Shown here: piece by piece, positions 44,473-51,913 of the stretch | Numbering within the stretch: position 1 is the stretch's first letter | How the letters are laid out: every line of letters starts with the position of its first letter | Assembly (NCBI GenBank): GCA_022825725.1 | Contig: JAJDWE010000066.1 | Location: forward strand, 1-55,136 | From: Gemmatimonadota bacterium | GTDB lineage: Bacteria; Gemmatimonadota; Gemmatimonadetes; Palauibacterales; Palauibacteraceae | Length of the DNA: 55,136 nucleotides | Reading direction: 5' to 3' | Translations under genes and position numbers: made by a program | Notes under the pieces: generated by a model | What the model saw: the letters and a program-made list of their open reading frames with translations, nothing else | Databases searched by the model: none | What the model was told of the DNA's origin: nothing

Positions 44473-46821
44473 GTGTCGGGCGATACGGCACGGAAGCCCT
44501 CGATGGCAGCGAAGGAGCAGGCGCGTCCCCGGCGCGGGATCCTGACCCGAACGACTCGTGCGGACCAGGGCATCGTCAAGCTTCCCGCGCTCACCCCGCA
44601 CCTCCGATTCCACGATATCGGCGAGGCGCAGGTGCTTCTCGTCTCCGAGTCGTTCAATACGCTTCTGCACGGCAGGCTGCACTGCGATCTGCTGCCGCTG
44701 CTCGATGGTCGGCACCCATGGGACGAGATTGTCGCAGCTCTCGAGGGCGCCCATGCGGCGACCGATATCCTTGCGGCCATCGCCACGTTCGCGGCCAAGG
44801 GCTACCTGGTCTCCGCCGATCACGGCATGGACCAGCGCCAGGCAGCCTACTGGTCGTCGCTCGGCGCGTCGCCGCGCTGGGTCGAAGAGCGGCTGGCGCA
44901 GTCGCGCGTCACGGTTGAAGGTGACGATGGCGCGCTCGTCCGGCATCTCGAGGCGAACGGCGCCAGGGTGGGGACCGGCGAGCCTGAGCTCACCGTTGTT
45001 GTCTGCGGCGACTATCTCGATGCCCATCTCGCGGAGGTGAGTCGGCGCCAGCTCGAGGCGGGAGCGCCGTGGACGCTGGTGCGGCCGAGCGGCATGGAGC
45101 CGCTCTTCGGCCCCATCTTTCGGGCGGACAGGCAGGGCCCCTGCTGGGACTGCCTCGCGTACCGGCTGCGCAGCCACCGCGAAGTGCACGGCTTCCTGCG
45201 CAACGTCGCCGGCGAGGAAGCCGCCTTCAGGCCGTTCGCGGCTCAACCCCCTGTGCTGGAAGCGATGTACGGGCTGATCGCGGCGGAGATCGTCAAATGG
45301 CTGGCGCTGGGCGAATCGGCCCCGATTCACGAACACGCGATCGCGATGAATATCGCTTCTTTCTCAAGCTCGCAGCATCGGGTCGTGCGTCGACCGCAGT
45401 GCCTGGCCTGCGGCGACGAAGCCCTGCACCGGCCGGATCGACCACCGGTTCCGGTGTCTCTGAAGGCGAGTCCCAAGGCCCATCACAACAGCGGCGGCGC
45501 GCGCGCCGTGGCGCCCGGAGCCACGCTGGCGAAGTACCGGCACCTGGTGAGCCCGATCAGCGGTGTCGTGACCTGGCTGTCGCGCACCACCGATGAGGCC
45601 GACTCCTGGCTGCACGTCTACTGGGCCGGGAGCAATCTCGGCATGAGAAGCCGGAGCCTGAGTTCGCTCAGGCGCAGCCTGCGCAGCAAGAGCGCCGGCA
45701 AGGGCAGCACTCGACAGCAGTCCAGGGTCAGCGCCCTCTGCGAGGCGGTCGAGCGCTATTCAGGCGCGCGTCATGGGGACGAGATCCGTATCCGCAAGCG
45801 ATTCAGCGAGTTCGCCGGGAGGGAAGAGGCGATCCACCCCAACGACGTGCAACTGTTCAGCGAGAGTCAGCTCGACGACGCGGAGAGCATCAACGCGAAA
45901 GGCCACCCCTACAACATCGTCCCGCCGCGTCTCGAGCCCGACGCCGAAATCGACTGGACGCCGGTGTGGTCGCTGACGCGGCAGCGGCACCGCTACTTGC
46001 CGACATCCATCCTCTACAGCATGGGAGCCGAGGAGCGCGGCCCCGCAGACCTGATCGCCGATTCGAACGGCTGCGCCGCGGGGAACACCCTGGAAGAGGC
46101 CATCCTGCAGGGCTTCTACGAACTGGCCGAGCGCGATGCGTTCGCCATCTGGTGGTACAACCGGTTGCGCGTGCCGGCAGTCGATCTTTCGAGCTTCGAC
46201 GACGAGTACCTCGCAGCGGCCGCGGACTACTACGGCCGCCACGAGCGGGATCTATGGATGCTCGACGTCACCTCCGACATCGGCATTCCCACCTTCGTTG
46301 CGCTCTCGCGCCGGCCGGACGCCCGGACCGAAGACATCATCTACGGTGCCGGGACCCACGCCGACCCGCGCATAGCCGCCCTGCGCGCGCTCTGCGAATT
46401 GAACCAGTGCCTCACCTGGCTGCCGCGTCCCGGGGCGGAGGACGGCCGGCCCAGGATCGATGATCCGCTGGCCCTCTGGTGGTGGAAGACGGCCCGGCTC
46501 GCCGACTGTTCGTGGCTGGCGCCGGCGCCGGACGAGCCGCCCCGAAAGGCTTCGCAGTATCCCGTGACCGAATCGGCGGACACGCGGGAAGATGTGGAGC
46601 ATTGCCGCGCGCTCGTCGAGGCCGGGGGCCTGGAGTTCCTTGTGCTGGATCAGACGCGGCCCGATATCGGCATGCCCGTGGCGCGGGTCATCGTGCCGGG
46701 CATGCGCCACTTTTGGGCAAGGTTTGCCCCCGGGCGGCTGTACGACGTGCCCGTCAGCATGGGCTGCCGCGAGTCCCCGCTCGTCGAAGCGGACCTGAAT
46801 CCCGCGCCTGTGATCGCGTGA
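44473..46821 (+). CDS. Fused E1-like/YcaO azoline-forming cyclodehydratase
   Basis: GTG start at 44473, two bases past the previous stop; 782 residues. The N-terminal 340 residues are a TOMM E1-like leader-binding domain, with the winged-helix-type LPLLDGRHPWDEIVAALEG and a zinc tetrad Cys224, Cys227, Cys310 and Cys313 (CWDC, CLAC). The rest is a YcaO domain with ATP and magnesium residues Glu424 and Glu427 in LCEAVERYSG, Ser531-Asn532-Gly533, and NTLEEAILQGFYELAERDA (538-556). It uses ATP to turn Cys (or Ser/Thr) of a leader-bearing peptide to thiazoline or oxazoline. The C-terminus, DLNPAPVIA, is a shortened form of the PxPxP tail seen in many TOMM YcaOs. No flavin dehydrogenase for azoline oxidation is nearby. 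Confidence 0.93.
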   Translation: MSGDTARKPSMAAKEQARPRRGILTRTTRADQGIVKLPALTPHLRFHDIGEAQVLLVSESFNTLLHGRLHCDLLPLLDGRHPWDEIVAALEGAHAATDILAAIATFAAKGYLVSADHGMDQRQAAYWSSLGASPRWVEERLAQSRVTVEGDDGALVRHLEANGARVGTGEPELTVVVCGDYLDAHLAEVSRRQLEAGAPWTLVRPSGMEPLFGPIFRADRQGPCWDCLAYRLRSHREVHGFLRNVAGEEAAFRPFAAQPPVLEAMYGLIAAEIVKWLALGESAPIHEHAIAMNIASFSSSQHRVVRRPQCLACGDEALHRPDRPPVPVSLKASPKAHHNSGGARAVAPGATLAKYRHLVSPISGVVTWLSRTTDEADSWLHVYWAGSNLGMRSRSLSSLRRSLRSKSAGKGSTRQQSRVSALCEAVERYSGARHGDEIRIRKRFSEFAGREEAIHPNDVQLFSESQLDDAESINAKGHPYNIVPPRLEPDAEIDWTPVWSLTRQRHRYLPTSILYSMGAEERGPADLIADSNGCAAGNTLEEAILQGFYELAERDAFAIWWYNRLRVPAVDLSSFDDEYLAAAADYYGRHERDLWMLDVTSDIGIPTFVALSRRPDARTEDIIYGAGTHADPRIAALRALCELNQCLTWLPRPGAEDGRPRIDDPLALWWWKTARLADCSWLAPAPDEPPRKASQYPVTESADTREDVEHCRALVEAGGLEFLVLDQTRPDIGMPVARVIVPGMRHFWARFAPGRLYDVPVSMGCRESPLVEADLNPAPVIA

Positions 46822-46835
46822 GGAGAAGGAAGGAA

Positions 46836-46860
46836 CGGGCTCCGGAAGTCCCGGAGCCCG
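46836..46860. terminator. Bidirectional hairpin between convergent YcaO and precursor genes
   Basis: A perfect 10-base inverted repeat, CGGGCTCCGG and CCGGAGCCCG, surrounds a five-base loop (AAGTC). It stands 15 bases past the YcaO stop and 52 bases past the precursor stop on the other strand. Long T runs are lacking, so it is an imperfect intrinsic terminator or an mRNA 3' stabiliser. Confidence 0.6.
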
Positions 46861-46911
46861 AATAAGTCAACGCCCGAAGCAGTCAGCCGGCAGGTCGCCG
46901 GCCGCGGTGAG

Positions 46912-47163
46912 CTACCAGCAGCAGCAGAGGCCGGCCGAGATGGCTTCCATCTGCTCCTCGGTCATGTGCGGATCCGGCGGCAGCGCGAGGTGCACCGTCT
47001 GCATGTCGCTCTCATGGATCCGGATGTTCATCGAATCGGGAATTGTAATCCCCAATTCGCCGCTGATCGCAGCCCTTGGATCTGCGAGAAGCTGCTGCCT
47101 GAACCCCGCGTCCACGGTGGACTTCTCAACGATTTGCGCAAGCATTTCATCGCCGCTTCTCAT
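46912..47163 (-). CDS. NHLP/TOMM precursor peptide with core LCCCW
   Basis: The 83-residue peptide has a nitrile-hydratase alpha-like leader: FRQQLLADPRAAISGELGI, then IPDSMNIRIHESDMQTVHLA and LPPDPHMTEEQMEAISAG, the standard NHLP pattern. An Ala-Gly site lies at the leader end and only Leu-Cys-Cys-Cys-Trp follows (codons CTC TGC TGC TGC TGG, then TAG). The three Cys suit YcaO cyclisation and the single Trp suits the halogenase-like enzyme. GGAGG is six bases before the ATG. It is convergent to YcaO and 103 bases downstream of the AlkB-GlnE fusion, with its own candidate promoter in that gap. The extreme shortness of the core (five residues) is unusual. If cleavage is after Ala-Gly and all Cys are cyclised, the arithmetic mass is 626.20 minus 54.03, or about 572.17. 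Confidence 0.9.
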   Translation of the reverse strand: MRSGDEMLAQIVEKSTVDAGFRQQLLADPRAAISGELGITIPDSMNIRIHESDMQTVHLALPPDPHMTEEQMEAISAGLCCCW

Positions 47164-47169
47164 GGCAAT

Positions 47170-47174
47170 CCTCC
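47170..47174 (-). promoter_or_regulatory. Ribosome binding site of the precursor gene
   Basis: Minus-strand GGAGG, six bases before the precursor ATG at 47163. It supports the chosen start and real translation of this small gene. Confidence 0.6.
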
Positions 47175-47223
47175 ATCGTCCGTCGTTCTGCTGTTACGAA
47201 CCACATCACCCCCTGTGACAGCA

Positions 47224-47252
47224 TTGCTACCTAATTTTTAGGCTTAGGTCAA
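47224..47252 (-). promoter_or_regulatory. Promoter candidate for the precursor gene
   Basis: On the minus strand, TTGACC (47252-47247) is followed after 17 bases by TAGCAA (47229-47224). The -35 is close to consensus and the -10 is weak. The site lies in the most AT-rich stretch of the region, between the AlkB-GlnE stop and the precursor start. A transcript start near 47217 would give a leader of about 50 bases. Confidence 0.4.
47230..47242. promoter_or_regulatory. Palindrome in the spacer of the precursor promoter
   Basis: CCTAA-TTT-TTAGG is a perfect 5-base inverted repeat that sits between the proposed -35 and -10 elements. This is a usual place for a repressor or activator binding site. 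No regulator gene is seen in the window. Confidence 0.35.
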
Positions 47253-47266
47253 GTCCTGCAGCTCAC

Positions 47267-49324
47267 CTACCGGGCCGGGCCATGCGCGAGCGCGGCGAGG
47301 TCGGTTGCAACTCGGGACGCGGCAGCGGCTTCGCGCAACTCGGCCACCGGCACTTCGCGGGCCGCAGTGTGTCCCGGAGCGTCTCGCAACGCCTGCGCGA
47401 ACCGTTCCTCGATTTCGTCAGCGCCCGACACGAACACGCAGCGCGCCCGCGCGAGCGCCACAAGCTCGCGACTCGAACCTGGATTCCGGAGCTGCTCCTC
47501 GAACGCGGCGAGAGACTGTAGGCTGTCCAGCCCGCCGCGCGGGACCGGCGCCAGCAGCAGGTTGTTGCGCGACAGCGCACGCAGCGCCTTGCGGAAGCGG
47601 CGGCACAGCGCTTCGTAGTACCTGGCGGGTTCACCGTCGTACACGAACCGGACGTCGAGCTCCGTCCCCGGCAGCGCCTCTCCACCGGCCAGAGGCCCGA
47701 GAACCGCCACCGCCACCCCGCCGCTCGCATCCGGAACACCCCGGTCGGCGAAGTCCTCCTTCACCGCCGCCAGTACGGTGGCGATTGAGGCTTCGGCGAC
47801 GTGCGACAGCGCCGTGGTCGCCTCGCCCACGGACAGGCTGCCACGCATCGCGTGCACGGCGACCTGGAAGACCTTGCCGTTCGACCACTCCAGCGCCGCC
47901 TCCACCGCCTCACCGGCGTCCTGCACGGGGATGTCGTCGAGTTGCGCCCTCATCTCCGAGAGGCTGAGTTCATGCGTCCAGTACAGGCGCGCCAGCCCGC
48001 ACCGGGCGATCGCTTCCGATTCGGAATCCGACAGGAACCCCTCCGGCAGCTCCAGATCCGTGAATTCCCGCTCCCGCAGCGTGTCGAGCAGGGCCGGTGA
48101 ACGGTTTATCCACTCGGCAAGGCCGGGGGCGGCGGCATGAATCTCCGCGATGACGTCGAACGCGTCGGGGCGCGCCGCGAAGGCCCGGCTGTCGTAGGCG
48201 CTCCAGTCTTCGATTTCGGGATAGAACTGGGCCCGCTGACGATCGACCAGGGGATCCATCGTCTCGAACCATCGTCCCGGGAAGAGGGCCAGACCATTCA
48301 TCTGAGCGTAGCTCCCCGGCAACTGCGGCGAGTCCGACTCGCCGTGATGCTGCAGGAGCGGGTAGCGCCGGTTGGACGTGTGGTGGTCGGCGTGGCGCTG
48401 CATGTTGTAGTACAGCCAGTTGGTGAACTTGTACGCGGCGCTCCAGGCGTGCCTCGGTTTCACCGGCTCGAACCTGCCCGTGGGCATGCGGATGCGGCGC
48501 AGTGCGTAGTGCTGCACGTAGTTGCTGATCTTCATCGAGAAGACGACGCTGCCGCACAGGGCAAGGTAGAGCAGCAAGGCCCAGGGGCCGCCCCACAGGA
48601 AGATCAGCCCGTACCAGAAGACGATCTGCACGGCGTAGCGCCAGAACGCGTTCGTGTAGTGCCAGAGCGGCAGGTGACGGCGCGTCAGCCGGCGGTGTTC
48701 GAACCGCCAGGCGCCCACCAGGTTGCTCGCGACCTCCGTGGGCAGGTATTGCCAGAAACTCAGGCCCTTCGGCGCGGATCCGGGGTCGAGCGGCGTACAC
48801 ACGCGGGGGTGGTGAATGTAGACGTGCTCGGTCGCATAGTGCGGGTAGGAGACGGAGGCCAGCAGAAACTCGCCGAGCCGGCGTTCCCACACGGCGCGCC
48901 GATGAACCAGTTCGTGCCCTACGATGAAGACCGTCTGCGCTACGAGCGTCAGGATGGCCGCCGTGACTCCGATTTCCCAGAGCGCGAGGCCGCCGACGAC
49001 CAGCACCTGCCAGAGCGCAAACACGAACGTCACCGGCCAGAGCGCCGCCCACAGCCATAGCGAGAGCTTGTACAGGAACAACTGGCTCTCGCCGGTCGTG
49101 GCCGGATCCATGTTCCGCTCCTCCAGGCCCAGGAGCCGGTCGAACCGGTCCGCAAGCATGAAGAAGGCGAACGGACCCGCAAGCCACCAGCCGCCGTACA
49201 TGACGGCAGCGAACACGAGCGGGAACATGAGAAGCGGAACGAAGTGCGGGAGCGCGTTCGCGACGGAGGGCTCGACGACCCGCCCGCCCGCAGCTATCGA
49301 GGCGCCGGAACTATGTGCTTCCAT
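47267..49324 (-). CDS. AlkB-type di-iron hydroxylase fused to degenerate GlnE-like domain
   Basis: Residues about 1-375 of this 685-residue protein are an AlkB-like membrane di-iron oxygenase. The His boxes are HELVHRR (about 137-143), EHVYIHHPRVCTPLDPGSA (from 166), the AlkB-specific NYVQHYALRR (about 268) and QRHADHHTSNRRYPLLQH (from 309), with about six membrane segments. The remaining part resembles the helical and nucleotidyltransferase core of glutamine-synthetase adenylyltransferase (GlnE): FQVAVHAMRGSLSVGEATTA, then AVAVLGPLAGGEALPGTELD followed by VRFVYD. The usual GSDLDL active-site pattern is changed to GTELDV, so activity is doubtful. ATG at 49324 with AGAGGA upstream. It precedes the precursor on the same strand. 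Its likely role is oxidation of the peptide or of a lipid attached to it; inference. Confidence 0.82.
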   Translation of the reverse strand: MEAHSSGASIAAGGRVVEPSVANALPHFVPLLMFPLVFAAVMYGGWWLAGPFAFFMLADRFDRLLGLEERNMDPATTGESQLFLYKLSLWLWAALWPVTFVFALWQVLVVGGLALWEIGVTAAILTLVAQTVFIVGHELVHRRAVWERRLGEFLLASVSYPHYATEHVYIHHPRVCTPLDPGSAPKGLSFWQYLPTEVASNLVGAWRFEHRRLTRRHLPLWHYTNAFWRYAVQIVFWYGLIFLWGGPWALLLYLALCGSVVFSMKISNYVQHYALRRIRMPTGRFEPVKPRHAWSAAYKFTNWLYYNMQRHADHHTSNRRYPLLQHHGESDSPQLPGSYAQMNGLALFPGRWFETMDPLVDRQRAQFYPEIEDWSAYDSRAFAARPDAFDVIAEIHAAAPGLAEWINRSPALLDTLREREFTDLELPEGFLSDSESEAIARCGLARLYWTHELSLSEMRAQLDDIPVQDAGEAVEAALEWSNGKVFQVAVHAMRGSLSVGEATTALSHVAEASIATVLAAVKEDFADRGVPDASGGVAVAVLGPLAGGEALPGTELDVRFVYDGEPARYYEALCRRFRKALRALSRNNLLLAPVPRGGLDSLQSLAAFEEQLRNPGSSRELVALARARCVFVSGADEIEERFAQALRDAPGHTAAREVPVAELREAAAASRVATDLAALAHGPAR

Positions 49325-49429
49325 CCTGGATATCCTCTACCACGGTGACTCGTTGCGCGGAGTCCTGGCGCAGTGCGCGCCCTCATAAAATCTAGCATCG
49401 GGGGTGGTCGACGCCAGCAACGAGGCGGA

Positions 49430-51886
49430 TCACGGGACGAGGACAGGCTGGCGTTTTCTCAGCAGGAACAGCCCCTCGTTCCAGCTCGACACCGCGATCA
49501 CGCCGCTCTCGAAGTACGGGTAGTTGCTCCAGGTCCCGCCGAAGGCGGTCGCGTCGTCGTCCGTCGGCACCGTGTCGAAGAAAGCCACCTCGACCGGGTT
49601 CTCGGGGTCGCTCACGTCGAGGATGCGGAGTCCGCCCAGCAGGTTGGACTGGTAGAGAAAGTCGCCGCGCACGTACTGGTTGTGGTCGATCGAGCGCGTC
49701 TCCGCGAAGTACTCCGTCGCCAGCACGGGATCGTCGAGTTCCTGCACGTCCCACACGAGCGTGCGCGTGTTGGGGACCGTCTCCGAATCCTCGTCGAGTT
49801 CGTCGCCGAGGAAGAAGTAGCGGTGGTCCTCCGTGAGCCATCCCTGGTGGGCGGCGACGGCGCCGGGATAGCCGGCGCTCGCGAGCGCGACGGGATTCTC
49901 CTTGTCGGTGATGTCGGAGATCCCGAGCGCGTCGATCGAGGCGTGGAAGCAGATCTCCCGGCCGACGTAGTCCTCGTCGGGTCCGTCGTAGATCACGCAC
50001 TGGGCATCGTGCGTGTAGCCGCCGCCCAGGAAGCCGCCGATGTCGGGGTCCGCGAAGCAGCCGGCGAAGCGGGGGTTCGCGGGATCCCGGATGTCGATCA
50101 TGTGGAGGCCGCCGCCGCAGGCCTCTCCGCCGCCGCTGCTGCCGACGGCGTGCGCGAAGCCGGTCTCCTCGTTGATCACGATGTTGTGCGAACTGAACAC
50201 GCCGTCGTAGACGGTCGTCTCCTCGAACGTCACCGGGGGATCGCGAACGTCCCGGAGCTGTCTGAGGTCGAAGATCTGGACCCCGTGCGCGCCGGCGTTG
50301 TCCGCCACGATGAAGGCGTGGTCGGCGTAGGTCTTGATGTCGCGCCACAGGTTCTCGACGCCCCCTTCGGTGAGCGGGAGTTCGCCCACGTAGACGGGGG
50401 CGTTGGCGTCCGTGATGTCGACGAAGGACGTGCCGTTGGACTTGCCGAGGAGGACGTATTCGCGGCCGGTCTCTGGATCGGTCCAGCCCCAGATGTCGTT
50501 CGCGATCGACGTGGGACCCGCGCCGAGTTCCGCGAGCGGAAGGAAGGCCACGAGATCAACGTCCGTGCACGCGTAATCGAGCGCGGTTCCGTCCTGGCAA
50601 CTCACCGTCTCGCCCGAGACGGCGGTCATGTCCGGCCGCTCCGGGTCGCGCAGTGTGGACGTCAGCTCCCAGGGAGCGGCGAGGGAGGCCCGTTCGAACA
50701 CTGCGGCGGCGCCCAATCGGAGGTCGGCCTGCCCCGCTCCGATCACGGCAAGATCGCCGGACACGCCGAGGCTCGAGCCGAACGCTCCGCCCGGCCCGAA
50801 GGGTGATTCGTCGAAGGTCTGAACGTGTTGGAAGGATGCGGCGTCGAAGGTGTAGACGGCGCCGGCGGCCGACGCGGTTGCGGGCGCGCCGATCCACACG
50901 GTGCCGTCCGCGACGGTGAGGGCGGCCCCGAAGCCGGCGGCCTCCGACCCCGTCGGGGGCGTCAGGATCCGGGCCGGCGTCGGGGTGCCCTCCGGGTCGA
51001 ACACGGCCACCCCGCCGGCGCCCTCCCGGCCGGGAACGCCGGCGAACAGCGTCGTCCCATCGAACGCGAGCGCGGAGCCCAGCCGATCGCCGGGAACGCC
51101 GTCTTCGAGCATGAAGGATCCGGCGTGCCGCCATTCGCCATCGGAGGGCTCGTAGAGATGTATGGCGCCGCGATTGCCGTCCGCGCCGGGGGCACCCACG
51201 AAGAGTCGATCCTCGGCCGCGGCCAGGGCGGTGCCGAACCGGTCGGAACCCTCGGGCTCGGGAGCGGCCAGAAAGCCCAGGAACGGCCCCTCGTCGTCCC
51301 GCGTCGCCGAGTAGATCCCGACGGAGCCGGGCTGCGGAGGCGCCGGCTGCCCGAAGCGGGGTAGCTCTCCGAGCCCGCCCGGAGCGCCCACGAACGCGAC
51401 ATCGCCGACCAGCGAGACGGCGCTTCCGAGACCGGCACGCGGCGCTTCGTGGCCGGAGACCATCCCGTGCTGGACCCAGGTGTCCCCGCGTCGTTCGAAT
51501 ACGTAGGCCCCGCCATTCGCATCGTTCGTCCCGGGGGCCCCGATCACCAGCCGGTCACCGGACCCGGAGATGCTGGCGCCGAACTGGTCTCCCACCTCTC
51601 CCGTATCCATCAGGGGCCTGATGATCTCGGCGACGCTCCAGTCTCCCGACGCGTCCCGACGGAAGACGTACACCCCACCCGCCTGGGGATAGGTGGCGAG
51701 CCGGAGTTCGGCCCCGGTGCGAGACACGAGGATGTCTTCTCCGACGAGCGCGATGGAGGCCGCGAACCCGGAAGCGGGCACGACGGCAGCCTCCGCCGCT
51801 GCCGCCGAAGGGAGCGTCTGGGCCGGCGTGTCGCCGGGCGTGGCCAGGAGGACAGGGATCAGGAGCGGGAGCATTCCGACACGCAT
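49430..51886 (-). CDS. Choice-of-anchor B family protein with FG-GAP and LVIVD repeats
   Basis: The start at 51886 has GGAGG five bases upstream; GTG or ATG a few codons earlier is possible. The 818-residue protein has a signal peptide (MLPLLIPVLLATPGDTPAQ), then about 350 residues of FG-GAP/integrin-alpha-like repeats (GDRLVIGAPGTND, GDVAFVGAPGG, EDRLFVGAPGADGNRGAI, each with a GAPG core). The second half has LVIVD-type propeller segments: AHAVGSSGGGEACGGGLHMI, DIRDPANPRFAGCF, GISDITDKENPVALAS, LRILDVSDPENPVEVAFFDT. Choice-of-anchor B proteins are exported and carry varied anchors. Its role is unknown; it looks like a surface or periplasmic scaffold. Confidence 0.88.
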   Translation of the reverse strand: MRVGMLPLLIPVLLATPGDTPAQTLPSAAAAEAAVVPASGFAASIALVGEDILVSRTGAELRLATYPQAGGVYVFRRDASGDWSVAEIIRPLMDTGEVGDQFGASISGSGDRLVIGAPGTNDANGGAYVFERRGDTWVQHGMVSGHEAPRAGLGSAVSLVGDVAFVGAPGGLGELPRFGQPAPPQPGSVGIYSATRDDEGPFLGFLAAPEPEGSDRFGTALAAAEDRLFVGAPGADGNRGAIHLYEPSDGEWRHAGSFMLEDGVPGDRLGSALAFDGTTLFAGVPGREGAGGVAVFDPEGTPTPARILTPPTGSEAAGFGAALTVADGTVWIGAPATASAAGAVYTFDAASFQHVQTFDESPFGPGGAFGSSLGVSGDLAVIGAGQADLRLGAAAVFERASLAAPWELTSTLRDPERPDMTAVSGETVSCQDGTALDYACTDVDLVAFLPLAELGAGPTSIANDIWGWTDPETGREYVLLGKSNGTSFVDITDANAPVYVGELPLTEGGVENLWRDIKTYADHAFIVADNAGAHGVQIFDLRQLRDVRDPPVTFEETTVYDGVFSSHNIVINEETGFAHAVGSSGGGEACGGGLHMIDIRDPANPRFAGCFADPDIGGFLGGGYTHDAQCVIYDGPDEDYVGREICFHASIDALGISDITDKENPVALASAGYPGAVAAHQGWLTEDHRYFFLGDELDEDSETVPNTRTLVWDVQELDDPVLATEYFAETRSIDHNQYVRGDFLYQSNLLGGLRILDVSDPENPVEVAFFDTVPTDDDATAFGGTWSNYPYFESGVIAVSSWNEGLFLLRKRQPVLVP

Positions 51887-51913
51887 CATCACCTCCGACA
51901 GATACCGTTTACG

